Positions 1-12,378 of a stretch of 64,000 nucleotides of DNA are shown here, piece after piece (within the stretch, counting starts at the first letter, position 1; every line of letters starts with the position of its first letter). The position numbers and the translations under genes are program-made. Below the pieces are notes generated by a model. It had not been told where the DNA came from and did no database searches. It saw only the letters and a program-made list of their open reading frames with translations. This DNA comes from Calonectria ilicicola (taxonomy: Eukaryota > Ascomycota > Sordariomycetes > Hypocreales > Nectriaceae), in NCBI GenBank assembly GCA_020809705.1, contig CP085833.1:4030001-4094000 (forward strand). Reading direction: 5' to 3'.

Positions 1-2572
1 CCAGCGTCATGTCACATTGCCAATGAGCGCAAGGGACGTGTTGGAGAGGGATGTTACTAACTTGTGTTAAAATCTGATCCAGAGGGGCTAGCCCTGGTTG
101 TTTCCCCTCACGCTTCTTACAATGGGGATCAGCACCAGAACCGTGTGTTAGACCATTAATATCTGATATGACAATCCTGGCGAACGGACGTGGCGGTAGT
201 GGCCCGCGCATGGATCTCGTTCCCCAAAGCGATCTTTAGGCTCAGCTACGATAAAAACAGGGAACCTGTCGTGAAGACGCCAGATCGAAGCATGGCAGGG
301 GAGCTAGGGGAATCAACTGGCTGAAAGGGAGCTTGAAGGTGGGATGAGCCGCATTAGTGGCCAGAGACTAAGGCGCTGCCAGACCGAGATGTAACTCTCT
401 GTTGGCTGATGGTGTTTAAGTATCTGCCCGTCATAGGGCCAGCTGAGGAAGATGCACCATTGGGGGCGTCCAAGTGACAAGCTGAAAAGAGAAAAGCCCG
501 GCGACTTTTTGTCGTTGACACTGCCAACTTGCTTCCCAAAGGGGAATTGGCCCCAAATTGAGAGATTATCCATTGCCCGTGGCTCGGATGGGGTTGAAAG
601 GAGGCGTTTAACTCGGTCAGAGCCACTATCAGCCCAAGGTGTCTTTTGGAAGCCGAGACATGGCTTTATCAAGGGATAGGGTGGAGAAGCCGTACAAACA
701 AAACGCATTGCACTCGGGTCTTGAGACGTGCGCTAAATCCCGAAGGGATAAAAAAGAACAGGGGATGATTGGGAGGGAGGGAGTCCTGTCCTGGGTCGGT
801 CTGGGCTTCGACAATAACAGCTCTCATATCAACGGTTGTACAGTACATTGCTTCTTTATTCGACGCCAAGGGATCGTGGCGTTTGGGAAAGACGATGAAT
901 AGTGACAGCGAATGAGACGTTTTCGTCCCGTCCAAGACAAACATGACCATGAGGGTGCATTGCATGTGCATGGGCATGACATGACATGACATGATACATG
1001 ATCTATCGTGCTGAATGAGCTGTAGAATTTACAGCGATACGCACACACGACGTCTACGTGCCAACGCTGTATGGTTGGGTGTGATCAGGAGATGCTCTTG
1101 TTCTCGACCTCGGTCTGAGCTAGTCTTGGTTGTTTTTTTAGCGCTGTCTTGTTGTGTCTCGAGTGTCTCATATTTCGCTGGTTACTCATGTGTGCCCGTT
1201 GTCATTGTTTTGCAGGCGGGGAGCCCTTGACAACAACAGAAGAGTAAGTAAATAAATAAATAGCAAAGCTAGACCAACAACAAGAGAGAGGGAAATAATA
1301 ATAAGAAAAAAAAAAAAAAACTGGGGAACTTCCCCGGCAAGACACGAAAGACACAGCTGCTGCGCATCAGCAATAACCTTCCCAAAAGGACAGTGGGGAA
1401 CCCGGAAGATTAGAAGTGAGTTGGTGGAGATGTGAAGGGTCCGTTGAACCGGCAGAGCTTCAGGTTTCGGGGCCTGGGGGAGGGCAATTTGGCTTGCCGC
1501 CCTTTGTTACTCTGTACATTAGTTTCCGCTGTGTCAGTGTCGTCCGCTCCCACCCGCCAAAATCTCAAATCTCAGCTGCTGGCGTCCTCATTTACTCATT
1601 TACAGCCATTGTTCCAGCGCAGCACAGCGCCCTGCAGCGCTCGTGCCGATCCCAGGTAATAGCCGCAGGACGGCACCAGCGCCCACCGAGCGGGCGCCGC
1701 ACCGCAGCCTAAAGACTCGAGTGAGGAGGGGAGGGCCCTTGCATGGGTGCCCCCGGCCGGGCGCCCCATGCTCTGCCACACGTCCCTCTTACAGTGGAGG
1801 GCTCGCGAGCACTGGGCTTTTTTTACGGGCTCTGTAGCGTCCACGCTGCCCCCCATAGGCCCGCGGCGTACAGGCGGACGGCTTACAGGGCTTGCAGGGC
1901 TACGTAGGAGGTGTGGGTGTGTTGGACTTGCTTCCATGGGGGGGGGTTCTTCTGGGTTGGGTTGCAAGACAGTAACAACACTTGATTGATTGGCATTGAT
2001 TTTGTGCAGCAGCTTCGTCCTCTCCACTCTCGTACATGTACTTACAACACACGTTCGCTCGGTGCCAGCTCTGCTCTTCTCCTTTCTCTCTCCTCGGCCG
2101 TCGAACCGCCTCTTGTCGACTATCGTCCAGCTAGCCCCGGGTCCGCTCGCTTGTCGACTCCCACAACCGACGCCGTCCCTTGCTGCTGATCCGCCCCTCC
2201 CTCGCTCTGCAGAGCCCGCTGCACACGCTCTCCACGTCCTGCCAGAGAGCTCCTGCGAGCCTGCAACACCAACCAAAATCCTGCGACCCGAACCGCGGCC
2301 ACCCATCCCCAGCTTCGACAAGTTGCAACAATCCCCTCCCACGCCTCGAATGCGGATGCGGTTCCAACCCCTCCCCGCTGTTCCAGCTCGATCTTAGCCG
2401 GGAATGCGATCCCCGCCTTGAATCACCCCGTCCCCCTTCTCCCTCGGCCGCCGCCTCGAGAGTCGCCTGCTGCCCGCCGAGTGCCCTATTGCGAGTTCGA
2501 GCCGAGTCGAGGCACCCCCCGCCCCGGGAACCGCCCCCGTCGAGCATTACTGGGGGAGATATTGCAAGAGAG
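1..2572. other. Intergenic / long 5' region upstream of sepH
   Basis: No credible coding gene is seen here; the open frames are short, overlap on both strands and have no family character. The stretch contains a short tandem of ATGAC units near 973-994 and an A-tract near 1305-1320. From about 1990 to the sepH start on the plus strand it is pyrimidine-rich, as is usual for fungal promoters and 5' leaders. It probably contains the sepH promoter and a long untranslated leader. The transcription start cannot be placed from sequence. Confidence 0.6.
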
Positions 2573-5500
2573 ATGATGCCCGACCGCCAATACCAAGCCA
2601 ATGGCCGCACAGCTGCCGCTGCTGCCCGCGACCGCCCAAATGTGCCTGGCACTCCCTCGCGCAAGGAAAAGGTTCGCGAGAGCTCAGCCGTCCAGGACCC
2701 GGGATTGAAAGACTACGTGCGTATGACCCCTTTCGATCTACAGCTTGGCTGTTCCTGTGCCTGCCGAGCCCGCAAGTCTCAGTTGCAGCCGGCCTGTGTT
2801 GATATTATATGAGTACAAAAGTGCTAACATGGGGTGTTTTCCACAACCCACAGCGCCTTGGCGAATGTCTCGGCAAAGGCGCCTTTGGTTCCGTCTACAA
2901 GGCTTTCAACTGGGGAACCGGCGAGGCCGTTGCTGTGAAGCAGATCAAGCTCACCGATCTGCCAAAGAGTGAATTGCGCATGATTGAGGTAGGTTTGTTG
3001 GTCGAAGCCCTCTGCCTAATTGGGGGCGGACTAGTCAGGGGATTGGAATTGCGATGCTGACACGGCGCTTAGAGCGAAATCGACCTGCTCAAGAATCTTC
3101 ATGTAAGAAATCACCCAAATTCCAGGTCCGATTGATATAACAGTTCACTAACAACAACCAGCATGACAACATCGTCAAGTATCTTGGCTTTGTCAAATCA
3201 GTAGACTGTTTAAACATTATTCTGGAGTAAGGCTTTTCTTTTCTTAGCCATAAGCAATATGAAAAACTAATTCGCCCATAGATACTGCGAAAATGGATCC
3301 CTTCATTCCATCTGCAAAGCATATGGAAAATTTCCTGAGAACCTCGTTGGCGTATACATGACGCAGGTTCTCCAGGGTCTCCATTACCTCCACGACCAGG
3401 GTGTTATCCACCGTGATATCAAGGGCGCCAACATCCTGACCACCAAGGATGGTACTGTCAAGCTGGCAGATTTCGGTGTGTCGACAAGCACTCTAGCTGG
3501 TGGGCAGGACAAGGAAGCTCAAGTCGTGGGAACTCCTTATTGGATGGCCCCGGAAATCATCCAACTTTCCGGTGCTAGCTCAGCTTCGGATATCTGGAGC
3601 GTTGGCTGCACGGTGATTGAGCTGCTGCAGGGAAAGCCCCCGTATCATAACTTGGCTGCCATGCCCGCCTTATTCGCCATCGTCAACGATGATCACCCTC
3701 CCCTCCCAGAGGGCATCTCTGCTGTTAGTGTGCCATGAGACTTTCCCCTCGTCAATATCTAATCTGTCCAGGCTGCACGAGACTTTCTCATGCAATGCTT
3801 CCAAAAAGACCCTAATCTCCGAGTTTCCGCCCGCAAGCTTTTGCGGCATGCGTGGATCACAGGATGTCGCCGAGCGGAGGCACCCGTCTCAAAGGCTCCG
3901 TCCAATTTCAGCCAGGCCGTCGAGGAAGTCAAGCAGTGGAACAAGGCCCTCAAATCTTCAGAGTCATCACTCCGTGCTTCGATAGGATCTGAGGCTGGTC
4001 CCTCAACCCGGTTCACTGGAGGTACACCGAATAAGGGGCCCTTGACACTCGCAAAACATCGACCTGGTGTGGAAGCTTTCAGTAAGCCTGAAATCGCCGG
4101 TACGTTGCAAACCTTTGTTTTTATCCTCGCATCACTTGAACCTTGGGTTGCATGATTACATGCAGTGTCTACTCATTCTGGATGAGTTTAGGCATCCATC
4201 AAGCTAGAAACTGACTTTGGCTCTAGATGACGACAACTGGGACGATGACTTTGCGACGGCCATTTCGCCCAGCGCTCTTCAGCTACCACACCTTAAACCC
4301 CAGGACAACTTTGGCGGTCTGTTATCCAGCGACCGTCTAAAAGCATTCGCCTCGGTTAATGATGGGAGGAATGACAGCACCAACTACGACGACGACTTTG
4401 AGGGGGAGCTCATGACAATCAAGGGACTCAACCACTGGCAGGACTCTGATCCCCTAGAACAAACCATCCGACCCCTCCCAAGGAAGCCCGAGAAGCCAAT
4501 GGAGCCCCACAAGTCGCATCACCGTAGCAAGTCGAGCATCAGCAAGACACCAAATTCGGGTCGAACCAAATCACCAACAAAATCCCACTTTGGCAATCGA
4601 TTCGAACTGCCCTCGAGACCAGATGTTGTGTACCGAGAACAAAGCATAGAAGATTTTTCAGATCTCTTTGTGGATAATGACAGCGTCTTCACGCGTGAGC
4701 CAAACCAGGCGGTCCGAAAGGCAGGTTTCTTTGTTCCTAGCGTGCCTCTTATTGCTAACGTGGTCTCCAGAACTCGCGGCAAAGCGACGCACCCCAACTC
4801 TTTCACCCCTCTGACCTTACGAGCTTACCTCGATCAATGCAGAATCCTCTCGGCGAAAGCATGAAGAAGAAGCTCGTTTCACGGCCATCAGTACTACCAG
4901 ATCGACCAATGCGACGAACTCGGTCATCAATTGAGATTACAAAGTTTGCGGAAGACGACGACGAGGATTTCAGCGACGTGTTCGGGCCCGGGAACTCAGT
5001 TGTAGAAAAAGAGGAAAGTGAGAGGGGGGGATCTGATGACGGCGGCTTGATGCTATTGTCCAGAGTCTCCAGTAATTCGTGGTTGGGCGACGACGAAGAT
5101 GAAGACGATCCATTCGCATCAATGGATCCCGGTTGGGACGAGATGGACCTAGAGGCCAACATTGCCAGGGATAGACACGCTAGATTGGCAGAGAGGGTTG
5201 AAGGTCTAGTGAGGTCTTTGAAATCATCAGAAGGTGACGACGCGCTCGCCGAATATTCAGAGGATCTAGTAAGTTGGTCAACGAGTGGTGCGAGAGATTT
5301 GAAACTGACCGATTATAGCTTGCCCTGTTGTGGGAGAACAGTGAGGTGAAGAACCTCATCATCAGCTCTCATGGATTGCTACCGATTTTGGAAATCTTGG
5401 AAACATGCACACTAAAGAGTCAATACATGATTCTGCAGTTACTCAAAGTTGTCAATGCGGTAAGTTTAGCCGGCATGCTTGCCTGATATCTAGCTAATCA

Positions 5501-7571
5501 TTGCCAGATTATCCTTGATGATGTTGAGATCCAAGAAAACCTGTGCTTCGTTGGCGGCATTCCTATCATCACCCGATTTGCAGCTCGACAGTACTCGGAC
5601 GAGATCCGCCTCGAAGCAGCTGCCTTCGTGCGTCAGATGTATCAGACATCAACCCTAACACTGCAGATGTTCGTCTCGGCCGGTGGTTTGAATGTGCTCG
5701 TTGAATTCCTCGATGAAGATTACGATTTAAACCAAAACTTGGTCCTCATTGGTGTGAATGGTATTTGGAACGTATTCGAACTTCAGGGCCCAACTCCCAA
5801 AAACGACTTTTGCCGAATCTTTTCCCGTAGCAAGATTTTGTACCCTCTAGCTCTGGTGCTACACCGAGTCCTCGACGAAGAAGGCGAAGACGAGTTGGGT
5901 GAGCTCATTGAAGGACGTATCGTCAACATTTTCTACCTATTCAGTCAAGCAGAGAACTACGTCAAGGAGGTAGTGGCGGACCGACAAGTATTGAAGAGCG
6001 TCCTGAAGGATTTGCGCCGAATGACGCCTGTCCACCAGATCACTATGCTTAAGTTTATCAAGAACCTATCGATGCTTTCTACGACTATCGAATCGCTCCA
6101 CTCAGCCGATGCGATCGAATTCCTCATTGATCTCCTCAGCTATAGCATGAAGAAGGGCCAGACCCATTTCCGCGAAATCTCCAATCAAGTGCTTAATACA
6201 CTCTTCAACCTCTGTCGACTTAGCAAGGAGCGTCAAGAGGACGCTGCCGTACTTGGCATTGTACCCCTGCTACTGCGAATCATGCAGACAGACCGCCCAC
6301 CAAAGGAGTTTGCCCTGCCGATCCTATGCGATATGGCGCATTCTGGATCCAAGGGTCGCAGATACCTATGGCAGAACAAGGGTCTGGACTTTTTCGTTTC
6401 GCTTCTGACAGATCAGTACTGGCAAGTGACAGCTCTCGACGCTATCTTGATCTGGCTGCAGGAGGAGACAGCGAATGTGGAGAGCCACCTAGTAGACGGT
6501 CACTTCACACGAGCCATTGTAAGCTGCTTCAACACCAACAAAGTCAACTCGTTCGATTCCAACTTGCTGGAACCCCTTCTCAAGTTGCTCCGATTGAGTC
6601 CATCGGTTGCAGGATCGCTGGCTAGACCCGAGATGTTTGCGGGCATTGCGCAACGCTTGGGACACAAGAAGGCCGTCGTGCGGCTCAACTTGCTAAGGCT
6701 CGTGAGGACCATCATCGATGCCTGCGAACCAGGGCTTGGAAGCGGTGACGGAGCGAGATCGCTTAATAGCTCCCAGGTTCGGTCGCTTATGGAGGCGATC
6801 CAGACATTGGCCGAGCAGGACTCCGCCGTTCTGGTTCGCAACCTGGCGTCCGAATTGGTCAGGTCCAACATCGAAGCGTCTCCAATTGTACACGAGAGCG
6901 TTCCCAGTGCTGTGCCGAGTTCAACGTCCTCGCGGAGAGGGTCGCGACGTAACACGAGTTACACCCCTCCTGGACTCCACTCAGCCATGTCGGTTCCACA
7001 AACACCGACACACAGAAGCCGCGCCAGCTTGACCGGCAACGCATACGTTGAGGTCGCGGCCAGCCCCCGCCGGTCTGCAGCCATCGAACGAGAGGGCATG
7101 ATGTACCGGCCACGAAGCAGGGATGGGCCGACAGGTATCCCAAGACGCGTCAGTGGAGAGTCTATATCCCTTGGCAACGCAGCCGGGAGGAGCCGTCTTC
7201 CCCGGACGTCCATGGCGGGTCCAGGTGGTAGAATGGCAGCCGGGAGCGCCGGCGCTGGCATCATACGAGCTGACACGCCCATAATTGGTCGCAGCGAGAG
7301 CAGCCTCAGCAACAAGGAGAATGTCGTCCGTGTATCCAACAGCCGTGATGGTCTCAGAAGCAGGGACGGGCTCGGGAGCAGGGACGGGCTCGGGAGCAGG
7401 GACGGGCTCGGGAGCAGGGACGGGCTTGGAAGCCGAGATGGACTCGGTAGCAGGGACGGTGGTGGAGGCTTGGGTCTGGGGCTCTCAAGCATGCCACCCC
7501 CTGCCACCGGGGGTGTTCTCGGTATCAGCAAAAGACGAAGTCGGGCGCAGACCGACTTTAAGTGGTCGTGA
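2573..7571 (+). CDS. sepH: SepH / Cdc7-type septation initiation network protein kinase
   Basis: This serine/threonine kinase of the septation initiation network (SepH of Aspergillus nidulans, Cdc7 of fission yeast) triggers actomyosin ring assembly and septation. Exons read as 2573-2716, 2854-2988, 3073-3102, 3162-3226, 3282-3723, 3772-4099, 4227-4720, 4771-5268, 5319-5459 and 5508-7571; they keep frame throughout and give 1446 residues. The kinase domain starts near residue 49: glycine loop GKGAFGSV at 55-62, catalytic Lys77, HRDIKGAN from 168, DFG at 188-190, then GTPYWMAPE. An acidic, Ser-rich linker follows, including [10 protein letters not shown] long helical region of ARM/HEAT character starts near residue 700, and the tail is Ser/Arg-rich with a hexapeptide repeat. 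The start is the first of two adjacent ATGs. Intron 7 (4721-4770) appears to be GC-AG: only that donor keeps frame and the family's expected sequence. Kinase identity is secure; exon ends are manual. Confidence 0.93.
7341..7466 (+). repeat. In-frame 18-bp minisatellite in the sepH tail
   Basis: Seven consecutive 18-bp units encode the hexapeptide SRDGLG or close variants, at about residues 1371-1412 of SepH. Units 2 to 5 are almost identical at the DNA level, whereas the outer units carry silent and coding changes. That pattern fits recent internal expansion by slippage or unequal exchange. The unit length is a multiple of three, so copy changes would keep the frame. Confidence 0.9.
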
Positions 7572-9134
7572 AATGAACCTCTCTAGCATTTCATGCATAC
7601 GCTGTGCACATCTGATACATACGAATTGAACGTCTGGACACATAGTGCTGCACATGGACACAGAAAAAGCAGAAACAAAGGGAAACAATGAAGTAATAGG
7701 TTTCGCCCTCATTCTGCAGTCTACAGCCAGCCAGCCAGCTCCCCGGAGGAAGAAGATTTCCTCTACTAAATAACTGTTTTCTTTTTCTTTTCCTTGTTTT
7801 CACAACTCTATTACATATTATATTTCTCACTTTTGACGGGCCCAACTAGGATGGCCTGTGTTTACATTATACGCCAAGGGGGGAGAAGAGGGGTGGGTGT
7901 TTCCTATTTCTTTTTTTTTTTTTGCTTTGGTCGATTGGGCAGGGATGGGATGGGAACATGGGACATGTACGAGTCAAAAAGGCAAGGGCAATGCAAATAG
8001 ATAGGGATGGACGGATGGATGGATGACAACGAGCAAGATAAGACGAAAACTTGGTACGAGTCGAAGACGAGACGAGACGAAATGGTGATGAGAAGAGAAG
8101 AGAAAAGAAGAGAAGAGAAGGGGGCGACGTCCGGGATGAGGGAAGAAATAGCTTTGCTTTGACGTGATGGATATAGCTCGGCAAGCAATTGCAATTAAAG
8201 CGTTGGACAAGACATTTCTATGATCCGAAACCATGTAAATGAGGTGAAGTTGTGTCACTATCAAGTTCCATCTGTGTGGTTCGCAGCACACTTAGTCGTG
8301 TTTGATTAAACATTCCAATCACATTTTTAAACCACTTCATCTAGTCTAGTCACACAAAGTTGTCATGAACAGAAATTTAATTGAAGTGGCCGTCAATTTA
8401 TGTTGTGCCAATTCCTAAACTATTTCTACATCTAATTCACCATTTTGGTCACTTGCTTCACATCCTCCAGTTCGGCCATGGCCTGAGGAATTCCATCGCA
8501 CATAACGGCACTTCCTCCGCACCAATGAAACCCCAAAAGTGCCACGCCCTTTCCCAGATGATCATAACAGTGACTGTACAGGCAGCATATAGATGAGATG
8601 CTCAAGGAATGCAACGAAAGCAAATGTCAAATTTGCCAGACATGTGTCCCTGCCGAGACCGCCGGCCCTAACTCGCGTCAAGGGTCCATCTGATCGCCTC
8701 CCGGAGACAACACATCAGACTTCTCTCCCTCGCGCGATTTTCTCATCCTCATCGGTGTAAAGATTCCTCGTCAGTCCCCAAAACAAAATCAACCCGAACA
8801 GTCCGTCTAGACTCAAGACAGGGTAATTTCCGGGCATCTCCCCTAAAATGTCGTGGCCAAGTGAAAAGAATTCTGAATGAGAGACTCTGAAGAGAATTAT
8901 AAACTGCGGTAGGTAATGAAAAGCGTGAAGACAAAAGTTGTGTGTGGTTGATCCACTCATGAAGGGTGAAAGATAAAAAAGACATCAAGACTCCCCCAGT
9001 ATAACTGAAGAAAAGGACCAAACGAAAACCATCAATGCAGTCCGCCAGTCCGAATAATCATGTGAAAAAGAAAAATTCCGGGCACATAAGTCGTGAAAAA
9101 GAATGTGTGATCGTTTTCCAGCCGCAGCGTCACT
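7572..9134. other. Convergent intergenic region
   Basis: This is the shared 3' space between sepH (plus) and the glutamine-rich gene (minus). It holds simple repeats: a T-tract near 7910-7922, a GGAT tetranucleotide run at about 8005-8024 and a GA-rich run at about 8090-8120. It also has AT-richer sequence near 8300-8420. No credible gene was seen on either strand. Confidence 0.6.
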
Positions 9135-10823
9135 CTAAGCAGCCGGTGTGCTCTTGGTGAGCACCAGTCTAGGTGCCTTGCGCTGGCTGTCGGCCGACTC
9201 CTGCGCCTTGGCAGCTCGCAGAGCGCCATTCTTAAACACATTCGCAAACGAGTTGTTGTCGCTCTCGCCGGCAGAGCCGGTGCTGCCTACACTTCCAGAG
9301 CTCTTGCGGCCCTTCTGACGCGAACTAGGGCGATCAGAGCCGATGGCACCCCAGGTGCCGGTAGTATTAGCTCGCGAGTTATAGCAGTCCATCTCGCCGA
9401 CCAAGCTGCCGGATCCGCTTCGGCCAGAGTCAGACTCATTGTCAGTGATGGGGGTGCTGGACTCCTCAGCTGTCTCCGAAACAGGGCTCATGCTCCCGCA
9501 AGAGCTGCCCGTACCCTTGCGGCGCTCCATGCCAGCACGGACGAGGTTGTGTACGGCAGATCGGCGGGTGCGAGTAGCAAAGTTCTTGCTGCCTTCGTGC
9601 TTGGCAGTGGGCTTAGCCTTGAGCTCATCCAGAGAAGGGGGGCCACGGGGCTGGCGGACAGGGTGCTCGCCAGCACGGGCCTGGCCAGGTCCGTAGCCTC
9701 CGGTCAAAGGAGTCATTGGGAAAGCAGCAGACTTGGGACCCGCAGACTTGGGGGCGTCAGAAGAAGCGGCGGCAGCGAGGGCACTGTTGACAGGGGCAAG
9801 CGATGAGGCCTTCTTGTGACCGCGGCGGAAAGCATTGGCGGATGGCGGAGGTAGAGGAGTCACTTCGGTAGGTGACTCATATCGCTTGGGGGGTGAATTG
9901 CTTCGGAAGGAGAAGGGCTGGTTCTCTGCGGGAGGTGAAACCTGAACGGAGGGGGTGCCCTGCTGTTGTTGCTGCTGAGGCTGAAGCTGCTGCTGTTGCT
10001 GCTGGAAGCTGTTGAAACCTGGAGTCTGGGGTTGCTCGGCATAGGGCGATGTCATTTGCACTTGGGCTGAGTTGTCAAAGTAATACTGACCTGTCATGGG
10101 GTTGTAGTAGACCTGCTGGGTCTGCTGGCCCATGGCGGCTTGTTGGACACCGAGCTGCTGCTGCATGTTGCGAAGCTGCTGCTGCTGTTCATACAGAGCC
10201 AACTGCTGCTGAGTGAGCTGGGGGTTGTTGAGGTTGAGCTGCTGGAATTGCTGAGCAGCAGCCTGCACACTTCTAAGTTGCTGCTGAAGACGCTGCTGCT
10301 GCTGAGCGAGGTACATGTTGGTGGCAACAAGCTGAGCGTACAAGTTGGGGTCCATGTGTTCCTGGGCCTGTTCGTCGATAGGGAGCTCGGGAGGAGCGAG
10401 AACCTGGTCAACAGTGTACTGCTGGCCCATCATTGAGTTGAAGCTGTTGTGACCGCCGTACTGAGGGAAAGCCGTCTTGGGAGCGTTGTAGATGCTGTCT
10501 TGACCCATGCCATAGGCGTTTCCAGCCATGGAGTTGCGGGCAAATTGCTGAGCTGGGCCGGTGGCAGTGGGAGACTGGGGGCCAAACGAGGCAGCAGTGG
10601 CAGACTTGGGAGCTGTCCTCAACCCGGCAAGCAGGTGTGAGCGGCTGGTGCGAGGAGTAGGGGCACCGTTGTCCTTGTCCTTGTTCTGCTTGATGGCATC
10701 AAACGAAAGAGGCTTGACATTCTGACCACCGCGGCGGGCAGCCAAACCTCCGGAGGGCATGGCCAAGCCGTTGGAAGGAGCGAAACCGTTGGAAGACATT
10801 TGAGCAAGACCGCCTGCGTCCAT
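9135..10823 (-). CDS. Glutamine-rich, intrinsically disordered conserved fungal protein
   Basis: This single-exon gene encodes 562 residues. I do not recognise a named family; it has the look of a conserved but uncharacterised Pezizomycotina protein. The N-terminus is Gly/Ser-rich and contains a basic segment at 58-73 (TPRTSRSHLLAGLRTAPK). Residues about 164-235 form a Gln-rich, probably helical or coiled-coil segment. It is followed by an NPMTGQYYFD motif at 241-250, a second polyQ run, Pro/Ser-rich linkers, and a basic C-terminus ending RLVLTKSTPAA. No catalytic motif, signal peptide or membrane segment is visible. Low-complexity polyQ proteins with Ser/Pro tails are often regulatory or RNA-associated, but that is only inference. 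Absence of stops over 1.69 kb and consistent codon choice support a real gene; the minus-strand ATG at 10823 is the first in frame. Confidence 0.85.
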   Translation of the reverse strand: MDAGGLAQMSSNGFAPSNGLAMPSGGLAARRGGQNVKPLSFDAIKQNKDKDNGAPTPRTSRSHLLAGLRTAPKSATAASFGPQSPTATGPAQQFARNSMAGNAYGMGQDSIYNAPKTAFPQYGGHNSFNSMMGQQYTVDQVLAPPELPIDEQAQEHMDPNLYAQLVATNMYLAQQQQRLQQQLRSVQAAAQQFQQLNLNNPQLTQQQLALYEQQQQLRNMQQQLGVQQAAMGQQTQQVYYNPMTGQYYFDNSAQVQMTSPYAEQPQTPGFNSFQQQQQQLQPQQQQQQGTPSVQVSPPAENQPFSFRSNSPPKRYESPTEVTPLPPPSANAFRRGHKKASSLAPVNSALAAAASSDAPKSAGPKSAAFPMTPLTGGYGPGQARAGEHPVRQPRGPPSLDELKAKPTAKHEGSKNFATRTRRSAVHNLVRAGMERRKGTGSSCGSMSPVSETAEESSTPITDNESDSGRSGSGSLVGEMDCYNSRANTTGTWGAIGSDRPSSRQKGRKSSGSVGSTGSAGESDNNSFANVFKNGALRAAKAQESADSQRKAPRLVLTKSTPAA

Positions 10824-12322
10824 AGCTCAAAATGGGGTTACGGGAGGTTTGGTGAATGAAATGTCGAAATCGGGATAAAGAATGGACGGAAATCGATGTG
10901 CTCTGGTGCAGAGACTGATCGGTGCCGAAATTACGAAAATCGGTGGTATTGTAGAAAATAGGTTAATTATGCGTTGCGGGTATCTCGGTCGAATCGACAA
11001 GCGATGCCTTTGGAAATCGGTGATGCTGAAGGTGAAGTCGAGGGCGATTATCGCGTCGCAGAGAGCAAAAAACGCAGATCCAAGAAAGCGGAGTATATCA
11101 GACGAGAAAAGCTGGCAAGGAGTGGGGTTCACGAGTCTTTCAACTTGTGACAAGAATTAAAAAGAAGAGTACGGGATGCAAGAAAGAGAAATGATGTTGT
11201 GAATGAAAGGGCGACGCAAATAATGCAGTCGGTGGAAGGAGGATGAGCTGAAGTAGGCAAGGATCTGAAGCCTGTGGCGAGGGGCAAGAATCCCTTCTCG
11301 AACCAGTGGCGGTCCGACGTCAAAGAGACAGGAAGCAGTGACCCGGAGGGGAAGCTGCTTAAATACTCTTGAGAAGGCGCGGAGGGTGCCAAACCGCGGT
11401 CGGGCGAAAGCCGAGCGGTGATGAAGGGGTTGCGGTGTGACTGGGGGATTCACGCTCCAAGCGGCGAGTCGGCGATTAACACACGACCGAGCACGCAAGC
11501 ACCAGCTGGGTTTTCTGCCCTAAATGAGAAAACAAGACAGCGTCGAAACGAAGTCGTGCCCAGGTGAGATCCTCCAAAAAATTCTATTTCCTTTTTTTGT
11601 GTGCGAGTTTTTGAATTTTCTCCGTTGAGGGCTGGATCCGAGAATCGCGGTGCAGATTGGTGGATGGTCGGATGGAAATTAGGACGTAGTGTAGGGCGGC
11701 TGGTGCGCGCGTGCGCCAAATAAAAAGCAAAAGAATACGAAGAATAAAGTACAGAGATTAAAAATGGCGATTATCACCAGCAGATGCGCCTTTCCAGAAC
11801 CTGGGGCTGGATGGGTTTTTTTTTGTATCTTTGTTTCCGATATCTTGCAATCTTTGTTCCTGGGGCCCGGAGGGATGCGATGCGATGCGATGCGTGGCGT
11901 GGCGTGTGCAGGGCGAGGGCGGGTGAGCGGGCAAAACAGCCAAAGGCGACGAACGAGACTCGACAACGCGAACGCAAACACTTGGTGCAAACGTAGCAAA
12001 GAGGCGACGGGCGGAAAGAGGGATCGAGGAAAGAAAGAAGGAAGGGCGGATGAGAGTGGCAGAGGTGGAAGGGGAGAAGGAGGAAAAGGAAGTGGTGGAG
12101 AGAAAACCAAAACTGAAAGTCGAGCGAGGGGAGCGGAGAGGAAAAAAAAGAGAAGGAGAGGAAGTGCGAGAGCAGGAGCATGGGGTGGGAATAAGGCCCT
12201 GAGAGGAGTGGTCCGAGACGGCCGACGAGGGTTTGGCGGGTATGTTAGGCTGGGGAAAGGACGAACGAACGGGTGGATGGGGATTGGGCGTGCGAGGAGG
12301 GGTGTGGGGCCATGAAGGGTGA
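10824..12322. other. Promoter / leader region of the glutamine-rich gene
   Basis: The plus strand is strongly purine-rich here, so the gene's own strand is pyrimidine-rich, as in many fungal promoters and 5' leaders. Short ATGCG-like repeats occur near 11876-11895. The overlapping open frames on both strands are Arg/Lys-rich or Ser/Pro-rich translations of this compositional bias. No real gene was identified. Confidence 0.5.
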
Positions 12323-12378
12323 TGGGGACTGAAGGGGATTGACGGGGACTGGACTGACTGGGACTGACTGGGACTCGG
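12323..12378 (+). repeat. Short GGGACT/ACTGACTGGG tandem repeat
   Basis: Imperfect tandem copies of a roughly 10-bp unit resembling GGACTGACTG lie in non-coding DNA. Related TGGGACCACTGGGG-type sequence continues just downstream. Confidence 0.65.

Noticed and set aside
1596..2342. 248-codon minus-strand open frame upstream of sepH
   Set aside because: It is Gly/Arg-rich low complexity antisense to the pyrimidine-rich sepH leader, with no protein signature.
11764..12315. 183-codon plus-strand Arg/Gly/Lys-rich open frame
   Set aside because: It is a translation of a purine-rich tract in the promoter region of the glutamine-rich gene.
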